Positions 17,479 through 26,648 of a DNA stretch of 64,000 bases are shown here, in pieces. A model generated the notes under the pieces. The model did not search any database and was not told where the DNA came from. It was given only the letters and a program-made list of their open reading frames with translations. The position numbers and the translations under genes were made by a program. How positions within the stretch are numbered: the first letter of the stretch is position 1; each line of letters begins with the position of its first letter. Source of the stretch: Myxococcales bacterium (lineage in GTDB: Bacteria; Myxococcota_A; Polyangia; Polyangiales; Polyangiaceae); the NCBI GenBank assembly GCA_016706225.1, contig JADJKB010000021.1, positions 1,240,001 to 1,304,000 on the forward strand, written 5' to 3'.

Positions 17479-18096
17479 TCAGCAGCCCGCGCCGGGGCGC
17501 TTGCAGAGCTTGACGGTGTAGCCGTTGCAGCTGATCTGCTGCACCGCCTCCGCGCAGCCCAGGATCGCGCAGTTGTTCTCCCCCTTGTGGCACTCGAGCC
17601 GGCAGCTGCTGCCATCGTCGCAGTTCATGCTGCAGTCGGCAGTCAGACACTTCAAGTCACAGCTCGCACCATCGCAGTCGAGGGAGCAGGGCTTGCCTGA
17701 GCAGGTCATGCTGCACGGCGCCTTGGCGCCGCACTTGGTCTCGCAGTTGGCCTCGGTCCCGCAGTCGAGGTCGCACAGCGAGTCGCACTGGAACGCGCAG
17801 GCGCAGCCCGGCTCGCACGCACAGCTGCCGCTGCACGGGATGTTGCACAGACTACCCCCGCACTGCCCACACTGAGCAGCGCCCGCGCTCCCGCCAGCCC
17901 CTCCTGCCCCGCCGGCTCCCCCGGCTCCGGCCACGCCCGCACTACCCCCCAAGCTGCTGCCGCCGCTGCCGCCCGTGCTGCTGCCGCCGCTACCCCCAGG
18001 GCCGGTGCCGCCCCCGCCTCCGCTAGCGGGGTTGGTCGACGACGAAGAGCACGCGCCCGCCAGGAACGCGACCAGCACGATCACGATGCGACTCAT
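17479..18096 (-). CDS. Gly-rich, Cys-rich lipoprotein
   Basis: 205 residues starting MSRIVIVLVAFLAGACSSSS with an unambiguous lipobox. A Gly/Ser linker (residues about 25-75) leads to a domain with repeated CxxxCxxxC patterns (CNIPCSGSCACEPGC, CEFQCDSLCDLDC-like, CSMTCSGKPCSLDC). The repeats resemble short cysteine-knot surface domains. Adjacent to another Cys-rich lipoprotein on the same strand, so the two may be related in role. Confidence 0.65.
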   Translation of the reverse strand: MSRIVIVLVAFLAGACSSSSTNPASGGGGGTGPGGSGGSSTGGSGGSSLGGSAGVAGAGGAGGAGGAGGSAGAAQCGQCGGSLCNIPCSGSCACEPGCACAFQCDSLCDLDCGTEANCETKCGAKAPCSMTCSGKPCSLDCDGASCDLKCLTADCSMNCDDGSSCRLECHKGENNCAILGCAEAVQQISCNGYTVKLCKRPGAGC

Positions 18097-18202
18097 GCCC
18101 CCGAGGGTAATCCATCTCGCGGCGACGGGCTCCCAAGCCGGAGAGCTTCGGGATGATTGGCGTAAAACTCCGCCTTGATCTCCCCCGCGGCCACCGACGA
18201 GC

Positions 18203-18430
18203 GTGCGCGAGATCGTGGTCTACGCCGAACCGGGACCCCACGATGCGCTCGTGGTGGGAACGGGCGACCACCTCGCACGGCTCTGGGGTGCCAAGCTGAC
18301 ATTGACACGCTCCGTGGCGGACGACGCACCCATGACCGAGCTGCAAGCCGAGCGCGACTACCTGGAGCAGCTGCGGCGCCTGTGCCAGGTTCCTGCCCGG
18401 CACAACCACGCCTTCATGCACCCCGGGTGG
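18203..18430 (+). pseudogene. possible universal-stress-protein (UspA) N-terminal remnant
   Basis: GTG 18203 opens REIVVYAEPGPHDALVVGTG then HLARLWGAKLTLTRSVADDA, similar to the first beta-alpha unit of UspA proteins. Normal sequence fades after about 70 codons, and a related-looking continuation (PRVEVTHISESG) appears in the next frame. Probably a decayed gene in the 485-bp gap before the kinase; otherwise this gap shows nothing I can name. Confidence 0.35.
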
Positions 18431-18581
18431 AGGTTACGCACATCAGCGAATCAGGGCGCCAAACTCACCGCGCCCAGGGTACGCGCCGGGCGGGTTCGGT
18501 GCGAGACCACCGTCCGCGCCTCCCCTGGGCGAGGACAATCATGCGTACGCGGCGGGCTCGGTCGCGTGTATCATCACCGCC

Positions 18582-20273
18582 GTGAGCGAGATCGCCGCGG
18601 GCAGCGCAGTCGCCCACTTTCGCGTGCTGTCAGAGCTTGGTCGGGGCGGCATGGGTGTCGTCTACGAGGCCCGGGACGAGAAGCTCGGTCGGACCGTGGC
18701 GCTGAAGGTCCTGCCCGCCGCTCTCGCGGCGGATCGCGTGCGCAGCGACCGCTTCTTGCGCGAGGCGCGCGCGGCAGCGCAGATCACCCATGCGGCCATC
18801 GCTACGGTCTTCGAAATCGGGGAGAGCGATGGCGTGCTCTACATCGCCATGGAGCGCGTCTCGGGCATGACTCTGCGCGACCGGCTCGAGCGCGCGAGCA
18901 TCAGCGCGCTCGAAGCGCTGCGCATTGCCCGCGAGATAGCCGGTGCACTGGGCAAGGCCCACGCGGCCGGAATCGTGCACCGGGACTTGAAGCCGGAGAA
19001 CGTGATGGTGACCGAGGACGCCAGCGTCAAAATCCTGGATTTTGGCATCGCCAAAGCGCTGGACGACGACAACACGCCGGCTGGACAAACGGCGTGGACG
19101 ACCCGCGAAGGGATGCTCCTGGGGACGCCGGGGTACATGTCGCCCGAGCAAGCTTCCGGCAAGAAGTGTGATCAGCGCGCCGACGTGTTCGCGTTCGGAG
19201 TGGTCCTCTACGAGCTGCTTGCGCGCCGCCCTCCGTTCACGGGAAATACTCCGCTCGAGCGCGTCGCATCGGTGCTGCGGGACGCCCCCGCGCCGATGCC
19301 GGACGCGAAGGACCTGCCCGAGAGCGTCGCGGCTCTCGTGGCTCGCTGCCTGGCAAAGAATCCCGATGATCGGCCGCTGAACGGCGCGGAGCTCGTGCGC
19401 TTGGTCGATGCCGCGTTGCCCGACGTCAGGGTCGTCCTCCGCGCCGAGAGATCGGAGGTCGATCCTCTGGCGCACACGCTGGCAACGCCCGTCGGCGCCA
19501 TGGATTTGGGAGCGGTGACGGCGGCGCCTGCTACGACCACCGCAACGCCGGAGGTCGCAGAGGCGAAAGCCGGCGCGTCAGTCCGAGCAGTGAAGTGGGG
19601 TGCGGCTCTGCTCGCCGTTGCCGTCGTCGGGGGCGCCGTCGTGGTGGTGCGCGGGCTCAGAGAGGACCGAAAGCACGACCGCACTGAGCGACGTGAGCTG
19701 CGCGCGTCCGCGAGTGCGCCGGAGACCCCCGAAGCGCCGCTCGCCGAGCCGCCGGCCACGCTGCCGCCGCTCTGGCCCTGCGATTCCGCGAAAGACGTTC
19801 CCAAGAGACACGCGTGCTCGGCCGACGCGGTAGCGTGGTGCGATCCCGATGCACGACGCATCGCGTGTTGCGCCAAGGGGCTGGTGCCGACTGACAGCCA
19901 GGGAGCTTGTGGGTGCCCTCCGGGTGGGGTCACCGCCGACAGCCCCATGGCCCAGAACTGTGCGGTCGCTGATGCTCGAGTCGGCATTCCGCCCGAGACC
20001 ATTCAGGCCGAGGTGCGCGGGAAGTTCGATCGGTTTCGAGCCTGCTTCCAGCAGGCGTTGGGGAAAAACGCGAAGCTCGCCGGCAAGGTCTCGTTTGCCG
20101 TGCGCGTCAGCCCCGACGGGCGCGTCTATTCGGCGCGCATCCAGGAATCGTCGCTGCCAAGCGCGGAAGCGCAGGCGTGTTCGATCGGCATCTGGAAAGG
20201 CTTCCGGTTCCAGAACCCCGTCGGCGGCCGCGGGGTGGACTTCGTGTACCCGATCGTCTTCAGCCCAGACTGA
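18582..20273 (+). CDS. Ser/Thr protein kinase with AgmX/PglI C-terminal domain
   Basis: 563 residues from GTG 18582. Kinase domain about residues 12-275: glycine loop LGRGGMGVVYE, VALKVLP lysine, HRDLKPENVMV catalytic loop, DFGIAKA, and GTPGYMSPEQ. One transmembrane segment at about 343-360 (WGAALLAVAVVGGAVVVV). The external part has a Cys-rich segment (about 415-465) and then a TonB-like AgmX/PglI domain (RGKFDRFRACFQQALGKNAK, GKVSFAVRVSPDGRVY). Such kinases sense an external signal and phosphorylate cytosolic proteins; this external domain type is frequent in myxobacteria. All key catalytic residues are present. Confidence 0.9.
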   Translation: MSEIAAGSAVAHFRVLSELGRGGMGVVYEARDEKLGRTVALKVLPAALAADRVRSDRFLREARAAAQITHAAIATVFEIGESDGVLYIAMERVSGMTLRDRLERASISALEALRIAREIAGALGKAHAAGIVHRDLKPENVMVTEDASVKILDFGIAKALDDDNTPAGQTAWTTREGMLLGTPGYMSPEQASGKKCDQRADVFAFGVVLYELLARRPPFTGNTPLERVASVLRDAPAPMPDAKDLPESVAALVARCLAKNPDDRPLNGAELVRLVDAALPDVRVVLRAERSEVDPLAHTLATPVGAMDLGAVTAAPATTTATPEVAEAKAGASVRAVKWGAALLAVAVVGGAVVVVRGLREDRKHDRTERRELRASASAPETPEAPLAEPPATLPPLWPCDSAKDVPKRHACSADAVAWCDPDARRIACCAKGLVPTDSQGACGCPPGGVTADSPMAQNCAVADARVGIPPETIQAEVRGKFDRFRACFQQALGKNAKLAGKVSFAVRVSPDGRVYSARIQESSLPSAEAQACSIGIWKGFRFQNPVGGRGVDFVYPIVFSPD

Positions 20274-20373
20274 GCATCGAACGTCATCCGGCACTTGTCG
20301 GTCAGGCTTGCGCCGGGCGACGCTCGAGCGCGACGACGCTCGACGCAAGCCCGCTCGTGCCCGTCGAGCCGTC

Positions 20374-21802
20374 TCAACCCGCCGAGTAACCCATCACGGC
20401 CTTGGTCTCGAGAAACTCCTCGAGCCCCTGCGCACCCCACTCGCGGCCGTTGCCCGACTGTCGGTAGCCGCCGAACGGGGCGGCGAAATCGACGGACGCA
20501 CCGTTGAGGTGGACCATGCCCGTACGCAGGCGCGCTGCGATGCGACGCGCGTGCTCGACGCTGCCGCCGGAGACGTAGCCGGACAAACCGTAGGGTGTGT
20601 CGTTGGCGATCCGGACGGCTTCATCCTCGGTCTCGTACGGAATCATCACCAGCACCGGCCCGAAGATCTCTTCGCGGGCGATGGTCATCGCGTTGTTGAC
20701 GTTCGCGAAGATTGTCGGGCGAACATAGTAGCCCTTGTCGAGCCCCTTGGGCCTGCCGGCGCCGCCGGTGACCACGGTCGCGCCGTCTTCGACGCCCCTG
20801 GAGATGAGCTTCAACACCTTGTCGTACTGGTTCTTGTTGGCCAGCGGCCCCATCGTCGTCGCCTCCGATTTCGGATCACCCACGACGATCTTCTCGGCGG
20901 CAGCCTTGGCGATCTGCACGGCTTCTGCGTAGTGAGCCGCGGGCACGAGCATGCGCGAGGGCGCGTTGCAGGACTGGCCGCTGTTCATCATCATCTGAAT
21001 GACGCCGCCGGTCACAGCCTTGGTGAGGTCTACCCCCTCGAGGATGATGTTGGCGGATTTTCCGCCGAGTTCCTGCGCCACGCGCTTGACGCTGTCGGCG
21101 GCGAGCTTGGCCACCTGGACGCCGGCGCGCGTCGAACCGGTGAACGACACCACGTCGATGCCCGGGTGCCGCGCCATGGCTTCCCCAACGGTTGGGCCGT
21201 CGCCGTGCACCAGGTTGAAGACACCCTTGGGCACACCGGCCGCGTGCATCACCTCCGCGAGCACGGTGGCGCTGACGGGGGCGATCTCGCTCGGCTTGAG
21301 CACCATCGTGCAGCCCGCGGCGAGCGCGGGGATGACCTTGACGAAGACCTGGTTCATTGGCCAGTTCCACGGCGTGATCATGCCGACGACACCAGCCGGC
21401 TCCTTCAGTAGGCGGGTCGTGCCCAGATCCTCCTCGAACGCGAAGCTCTCGAGGATTTTCAGCATGGTCATCGTGCGCGAGCCCCGCGGCCGCCTGAGCC
21501 TGTTGGCACAGCTTCATCGGTGCGCCCATCTCGTCCGAGATGGCAGTGCAGACGTCGCCGAAGCGCGCCTGGTAGGCGGTGAGGATGGAACCGATGAGCG
21601 CGATCCGTTCCTCGCGGCTGGTCTGAGAGTACGTCTCGAACGCGCGGCGCGCGGCAGCGACCGCCGCATCCACGTCCTCGGCCGAGCCGAGCGCGACCTT
21701 GCCGATCACCTCTTCGGTCGCCGGATTGATGATGTCTTGCTCGCGCTTCGAGAGCGGCTCTACCCACGCGCCGTCGATGTAGAATTTCTTCAGGTCGTAC
21801 AT
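20374..21802 (-). pseudogene. aldehyde dehydrogenase with a single frameshift
   Basis: N-terminal part from ATG 21802 (MYDLKKFYIDGAWVEPLSKR, INPATEEVIGKVALG) runs in one frame to about 21,478. The rest, from about 21,473 (MLKILESFAFEEDLG) to the stop at 20,374, is in another frame. One extra base near GCGCACGATGACC explains the shift. All key residues are present: PWNWPMNQ, the Glu in QELGGKSAN, the catalytic Cys in NSGQSCNAPSR, and EEIFGPV. Combined length of about 475 is normal for NAD(P)-dependent aldehyde dehydrogenases that oxidise aldehydes to acids. Either a recent pseudogene or a sequencing error. Confidence 0.85.
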
Positions 21803-22015
21803 TGGAACCCCCGGGGAAGAACGAGGCCGCATGGCCTCGTTGGTCGAGTGACCGTGAGTAACCTCGATCCGCGTCGGGCGGGTAGGTCTAAAGCGCCGTG
21901 TCGTCCGCCCGCCGCCACGGGTCACGCCTCAGCCCGAACCTCGGGGTAGACGATCGGCAGCGGAGCCGCGACGCTCGGGATTCGCCGACGGCACGACCGC
22001 TGATACGCTAGGCCC

Positions 22016-22900
22016 ATGCGTCGTTGCCTCGCCCAGCTCTCGGTCGTCGTCGTGAGCATCCCGTTGGCGATGGCCTGTGGCAGTGACTCGGGCAACGGAG
22101 GCGTGGCGGGCGGTGGGGGCTCGGCCACCGGCGGTGTGAGCAGTGGCGGCGCTGGGGGTTCGACGAGCGGGGGTTCGACGAGCGATGGCGGCGCCGGGGG
22201 AGGCGTAGCCGGCAGCGGGGGAGCCGGTGCGGGCGGCGTTGGCGACTCGGGAGCCCCCGACGCGTCGGACGCAGGCGCGTCCGATCCGTGTCCAACCCTC
22301 ACCATCCCGACGACCTGCTTCGGCCGTGAGGTGATGTATCGCGAGTGGAGCGCGACCGCCAAGGGCGACGGCACCTACTTTGCGGACCAGGCACCGTACC
22401 GTCTGGGCTTCAGTCGAGTGAAGGACCGCCTCTGGCTGGTGAAGGTCCAGCTGGAAGAGAACACCTACTTGGCAACACTGTCCGCCTATGGCGACAACTC
22501 GGGTGGAGTCGCGTGGATCAGTGACCAGCCGTGCGACGCGACCTTCGCCGAAAAGGAGAAGCTCGCGAGCTGGGGCGCGCACGGCGGTGGGACGCTCGAC
22601 TTCGTCGTTGCGAAGGACGAGGCGAGCGCCCAGAAGCTGAAGACCGATCCCGCGTATGCTTCGTACGCCAAGACGCCCCAACTGCGAGGGGGACACTGCT
22701 ACTACCTGGCGTTCGAGAACACTGCCGGGTTTCCGGCGGCGCTACCGGACGTAACGTACATCTCGACGGCCGCGGATGACTGCGGCGAAAGCGGCAACGG
22801 GACTTGTTACTACCTGGCGATGGACTTCTCTCACCGGCTGCACGACATCACCAGCGGGCAGCTCGCCTCGGGAAAAGTGATTCCGGGACTGACCCAGTGA
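22016..22900 (+). CDS. surface lipoprotein, hypothetical
   Basis: 294 residues starting MRRCLAQLSVVVVSIPLAMAC with a clear lipobox. Gly/Ser-rich linker to about residue 80, then a globular domain with conserved-looking WSATAKGDGTYF, RLGFSRVKDRLWLVKVQLEE and CYYLAFENTAG. No named domain recognised. The Gly-rich linker plus lipid anchor is the standard layout of myxobacterial surface proteins. Confidence 0.65.
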   Translation: MRRCLAQLSVVVVSIPLAMACGSDSGNGGVAGGGGSATGGVSSGGAGGSTSGGSTSDGGAGGGVAGSGGAGAGGVGDSGAPDASDAGASDPCPTLTIPTTCFGREVMYREWSATAKGDGTYFADQAPYRLGFSRVKDRLWLVKVQLEENTYLATLSAYGDNSGGVAWISDQPCDATFAEKEKLASWGAHGGGTLDFVVAKDEASAQKLKTDPAYASYAKTPQLRGGHCYYLAFENTAGFPAALPDVTYISTAADDCGESGNGTCYYLAMDFSHRLHDITSGQLASGKVIPGLTQ

Positions 22901-23009
22901 CGCGCAGCTCGGGCGCCTCGATTCGCGGCGCATGATGCCCGTCACAGCAGCCGCGACGTGGTGGCTCGACGCGGGCGCCGAGGGACAATCGAGGCGATTT
23001 GAACCGGTC

Positions 23010-24038
23010 TCAACCGCCGCCGAAGTCGTCCACGATGCCGGCACCGCTCGGCGCCGACCAGCCGATGCCGATGTAACCGGGCTTGGCGTAGTGCTGCCAG
23101 CTCGTGATGCTGGTGCTCAGCTTGATCGCGCCGTTCACATACACCTCGACGCCGCCGTTGGCGCGGGCCCTGCCGCCGAACACGTCCCCTGCCTTGAGCG
23201 TCATCGCGAACGTGCCGTGCCCCACCCAGTTGTTGACGCCGGTACACGTGTAGACGCCGATCTCATGATTCGGAGGCTCGTACAGGACCTCGATGGTGTT
23301 GCAACCGTCGGCGACCGACTGCCGCTTCATGCTCAGGTATAGCTCCTTGGCCGTGAGGTCGAGCTGCGTCACCGTCAGATACGCTTCTTGATCGGCGCAG
23401 CGCGGGTCGTACCAGATCAGCGTGATGTCGCCGTTTTGAGCGGAGTTGCGCAGCGCGTTCGACTCGATCGAGAAGGCACCGACGTCCAACAACCATTTCG
23501 ACGGGTTCGGTGGCCCGTTCGCGAGGTTGAAGTTGTCGAGCACGGGAGTCGCGGGAAACGCCGCTCCCAACGTCGGACATCCTGGGGTGCCACCGCTCCC
23601 GCCCGTGCTGCCGCCTGTGCCGCCACCACTTCCGCCCGCGCCACCGGTCGCGCCACCACTGCCACCGGTCGCGCCACCACTGCCACCGGTCGCTCCCCCA
23701 GTGCCACCGGTCGCTCCCCCAGTGCCACCGGTCGCTCCCCCAGTGCCGCCCGCTCCGCCGACGCCACCCGCGCCGCCCGTGTTGCCGCCCGCTCCGCCGG
23801 CGCCACCCGCGTTTCCTCCGCCACCACTGGTGTTGCCACCCGCGCCCCCCGTGCCTCCGCCAGTGCCTCCCGCGCCAACACCCGCTGCGCCGCCTGCTGC
23901 GCTGACGCCCCCCGAACCTCCGCCGGACGCTCCGCCCGTCGCCGCTCCGCCCGTTCCGTTCTCGTAGTCCTTGTCCACTCCGAGCAGCGTCGTGCAGCCC
24001 GTCGAGACCCAGAGCACCAAGAGCAGTCGAGCGCGCAC
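23010..24038 (-). CDS. lipoprotein with GGATGGT repeats and LamG-like domain
   Basis: 342 residues from GTG 24038; there is no ATG near the signal, and a TTG immediately precedes it. Signal and lipobox: RARLLLVLWVSTGCTTLLG. Residues about 35-150 are low-complexity Gly/Ala/Thr repeats built from 21-bp units. The last 190 residues look like a concanavalin/LamG-type fold (TPVLDNFNLANGPPNPSKW, IGIGWSAPSGAGIVDDFGG), which often binds carbohydrate. Divergent from the TPR gene at 24139 with about 100 bp between starts. Confidence 0.7.
   Translation of the reverse strand: MRARLLLVLWVSTGCTTLLGVDKDYENGTGGAATGGASGGGSGGVSAAGGAAGVGAGGTGGGTGGAGGNTSGGGGNAGGAGGAGGNTGGAGGVGGAGGTGGATGGTGGATGGTGGATGGSGGATGGSGGATGGAGGSGGGTGGSTGGSGGTPGCPTLGAAFPATPVLDNFNLANGPPNPSKWLLDVGAFSIESNALRNSAQNGDITLIWYDPRCADQEAYLTVTQLDLTAKELYLSMKRQSVADGCNTIEVLYEPPNHEIGVYTCTGVNNWVGHGTFAMTLKAGDVFGGRARANGGVEVYVNGAIKLSTSITSWQHYAKPGYIGIGWSAPSGAGIVDDFGGG
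23600..23960 (-). repeat. 21-bp tandem repeats coding Gly/Ala/Thr linker
   Basis: Within the lipoprotein gene, 21-bp units such as CCACCGGTCGCTCCCCCAGTG recur several times in near-perfect tandem, encoding seven-residue GGATGGT-type units. Such runs can change length by slippage in multiples of seven residues without shifting the frame. Confidence 0.8.
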
Positions 24039-24138
24039 CAAGGCAATACTCTTTACGACTCTTGCGCAATTCGCAAGCCGGCGCTGGGTGCGAGTCCATC
24101 CGACATGGACGTTGCTGGTAACCCTGATACCTTGCCAG

Positions 24139-25146
24139 ATGGTGTTCTCGTTTCGGTCAGGGCTCCTCGGTACCGCCGGACTCGCCTGCGTGCTCGCGGC
24201 GAGTTCGCCGTGCGCTGCCCAAGACGCCGCCGCGGCAGAGGCGCTGTTCAAGAAGGGGCTCGCAGAGCTCGAAGCGGGCCGGCTCGACAGCGCGTGTCCC
24301 GCGTTCGCCGAGAGCCTCCGCCTCGATCCACGCCCCGGCTCCCTCTTCACGCTCGCGGAGTGTGAGGCCAAGGCAGGCCTGGTTGCCTCCGCAGCAGTCC
24401 ACTACGGCGACTACCTGGGCCGTTTCTCACGCATGACTGCGGCCGAACAAAGCAAACAAAGGGGGCGCGACGAGATTTCCAAGACAGCCCTCGCCAAGCT
24501 CCAGCCGCGCGTGCCGAAGTTGACGATTCGCATACCCGCGGATGCCCCAGCCGATGCGACCGTGCTCCGCAACGGGAGCGCGCTGGGTCGCGCCGCGTTG
24601 GGAGTGCCGCTGCCGGTGGATCCGGGTGAGCAGACGCTGGTGCTGCGGATGCGCGATGGGCGCGAGACCCGTCGCACCGTGAATGTGAAGGAGAGCACCA
24701 CCGAAGAAGTGCAGCTCGAGCTTCCCGACGCTCCATCCGCCTCCACACCGGTCGCGACCCCTGGCCCGTCGCCCACCGCGGACTCCCCGACGCTGAAGAA
24801 ATCCGGCGGGCACACGCTCGCCTACGTGGTGGGTGGCGTTGGCCTCGCGGGCCTCGCAGTGGGTGGCATCACTGGGGCCATGGTCTTGGGGAAGAAATCG
24901 ACCATCGAAGATCACTGCGTCGATACCCAATGCGACGCGACCGGCAAGGACGCAGCGGACTCGGCTCAGACGCTCGGGCTCGTGAGCACGATCGGTTTTG
25001 GTGTTGGAGTCGTCGGGCTCGGGCTCTCCACGGTGCTTCTGCTCAGCGGCGGCACGGCGGAGACACCCCAGCGCGCCCGGCGAACCCTACCGGTGCTGGT
25101 CGCCTCCGAGCATGGCGCATGGCTCGGGCTGCGAGGGTCGTTGTGA
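24139..25146 (+). CDS. TPR/PEGA-like membrane protein partnered with a kinase
   Basis: 335 residues from ATG 24139. The signal peptide (MVFSFRSGLLGTAGLACVLA, cleavage after CAAQ region) is followed by TPR-like helices (AEALFKKGLAELEAGRLDSA, AECEAKAGLVASAAVHYGDY), a PEGA-like beta region (VPKLTIRIPADAPADATVLR), and two transmembrane segments (about 240-265 and 295-315). The stop overlaps the GTG start of the kinase (GTGA), so both are one operon. In myxobacteria such proteins commonly accompany Ser/Thr kinases; a sensor or scaffold role is inferred. Confidence 0.75.
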   Translation: MVFSFRSGLLGTAGLACVLAASSPCAAQDAAAAEALFKKGLAELEAGRLDSACPAFAESLRLDPRPGSLFTLAECEAKAGLVASAAVHYGDYLGRFSRMTAAEQSKQRGRDEISKTALAKLQPRVPKLTIRIPADAPADATVLRNGSALGRAALGVPLPVDPGEQTLVLRMRDGRETRRTVNVKESTTEEVQLELPDAPSASTPVATPGPSPTADSPTLKKSGGHTLAYVVGGVGLAGLAVGGITGAMVLGKKSTIEDHCVDTQCDATGKDAADSAQTLGLVSTIGFGVGVVGLGLSTVLLLSGGTAETPQRARRTLPVLVASEHGAWLGLRGSL

Positions 25147-26627
25147 CGGAGTTGACCACAGGCAGCGAACCACTCTTGCTCGGCCGTTATGCGCTCTACG
25201 ACGAGCTTGCGTCGGGTGGCATGGCGACGGTCCACCTCGGTCGCCTCCTGGGGCCCGTCGGCTTCGCGCGAACCGTGGCGATCAAGCGGCTGCACCCGCA
25301 GCACGCCAAAGATCCCGAGTTCGTCGCGATGTTCCTCGACGAGGCGCGCCTGGCCGCCCGCATCCGCCACCCGAACGTGGTCGCGACCCTCGACGTGGTG
25401 GCGACGAACGGCGAGGTGTTCCTGGTCATGGAGTACGTGGCCGGGGAGTCCTTGGCGTCGCTGCTCGGAGCCGTCTCGCGCGCCAAAGAACGCATTCCAC
25501 TGAGCTTCGCTGTCCACATCGCGTCCGGTGCGTTGCAGGGACTGCACGCGGCGCACGAGGCGACGAACGAGAAGGGGGAGCCACTGCACCTCGTTCACCG
25601 GGACGTCTCTCCGCACAACGTATTGGTGGGTACCGACGGAGTCGCCCGGGTGCTCGACTTCGGTGTCGCCAAGGCGGCCGGCAGGCTTCAGACCACGGAC
25701 GAGGGTCGCATCAAGGGCAAGATCTCGTACATGGCGCCGGAGCAACTCGCCGGACGCGGGGTCAGCGCACGCACGGACATCTTCGCTGCCAGCGTGGTGC
25801 TCTGGGAAGCGCTGACCGGACGGCGTTTGTTTCACGGCGCCGACCCGGGTGAGATCGTCGGCAAGGTGCTGAACGGAGACATCGCCCGTCCGAGCACCAA
25901 GAATCCGGACATCCCCGAAAAACTGGACGCTCTGGTGATGAAGGGGCTCGCTCGCGATCCCGACCAGCGCTTCGCGACAGCGCTCGAGATGGCGGTGGCG
26001 CTGGAGGATGCCGTCGGGCTGGTCTCGGCCCGGGAGGTCGGCACGTGGGTCGGCAACTGCGCCCGCCGGCGCCTCGACGACCGTGCCGCCCGCGTCGCCG
26101 AGATCGAGCGCTCGTCGTCGTCCATCGACGTGCAGGACGTGCCCGGCGCGCGGGAAGTCCTGGACCGGTTTGCAGCGCGCGCTCGCGCCGAGTCGATGGA
26201 GACCATGCCGGTCTCCGGCACCGGGCGTTCGCAGATCGGCTCCGTCGTCGACCCAAGGGACTCCCTCACGCCGACACGCGGGCGGCGCTTTGCACCGCTC
26301 TTCGTCGGAGCGGCGCTCGTGCTCGCAGTCCCCTCGATGCTCTGGTTCGCGACCCGGCGCCCGTCGAGCGCGACGAATCCGACTCAGTCCGCACCCGGGA
26401 CCGCAGCCGAGGTTCAGCCACCAACCCCATCTGCGGTGGCACCGCCGGCGACGAGCAGCACCGAGCTGGTTGTGCTTGAGCCGCCAGCCGAAGCATCGAG
26501 CGAACCCGCGGCGTCGGCGTCCGCGTCCGCCCAACCGGCAAGACCCGCGGTGCCGCCGAAGAAGCCGCCAACCGTGCAGGTGAAACCAGCAACCAAGCGA
26601 CCGCAGTCCATCTACACGCGGGACTGA
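25143..26627 (+). CDS. membrane Ser/Thr protein kinase
   Basis: 494 residues from GTG 25143. Kinase domain about residues 17-285: ELASGGMATVHLGR, AIKRLHP lysine, HRDVSPHNVLVG catalytic loop (the SPHN variant typical of myxobacteria), DFGVAKA, KISYMAPEQLAGR. One transmembrane segment near residues 383-400 (RFAPLFVGAALVLAVPSMLW) and a Pro/Ala/Ser-rich external tail that lacks a recognisable domain. Translationally coupled to the TPR/PEGA-like gene just upstream, which may be its signal input or substrate. Confidence 0.9.
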   Translation: MTELTTGSEPLLLGRYALYDELASGGMATVHLGRLLGPVGFARTVAIKRLHPQHAKDPEFVAMFLDEARLAARIRHPNVVATLDVVATNGEVFLVMEYVAGESLASLLGAVSRAKERIPLSFAVHIASGALQGLHAAHEATNEKGEPLHLVHRDVSPHNVLVGTDGVARVLDFGVAKAAGRLQTTDEGRIKGKISYMAPEQLAGRGVSARTDIFAASVVLWEALTGRRLFHGADPGEIVGKVLNGDIARPSTKNPDIPEKLDALVMKGLARDPDQRFATALEMAVALEDAVGLVSAREVGTWVGNCARRRLDDRAARVAEIERSSSSIDVQDVPGAREVLDRFAARARAESMETMPVSGTGRSQIGSVVDPRDSLTPTRGRRFAPLFVGAALVLAVPSMLWFATRRPSSATNPTQSAPGTAAEVQPPTPSAVAPPATSSTELVVLEPPAEASSEPAASASASAQPARPAVPPKKPPTVQVKPATKRPQSIYTRD

Positions 26628-26648
26628 CGCGCAACGAATCGCAACTGC

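Noticed and set aside
24966..26534. 522-codon minus-strand open frame over the second kinase gene
   Set aside because: Shadow of the kinase, which has all catalytic motifs in the plus frame.
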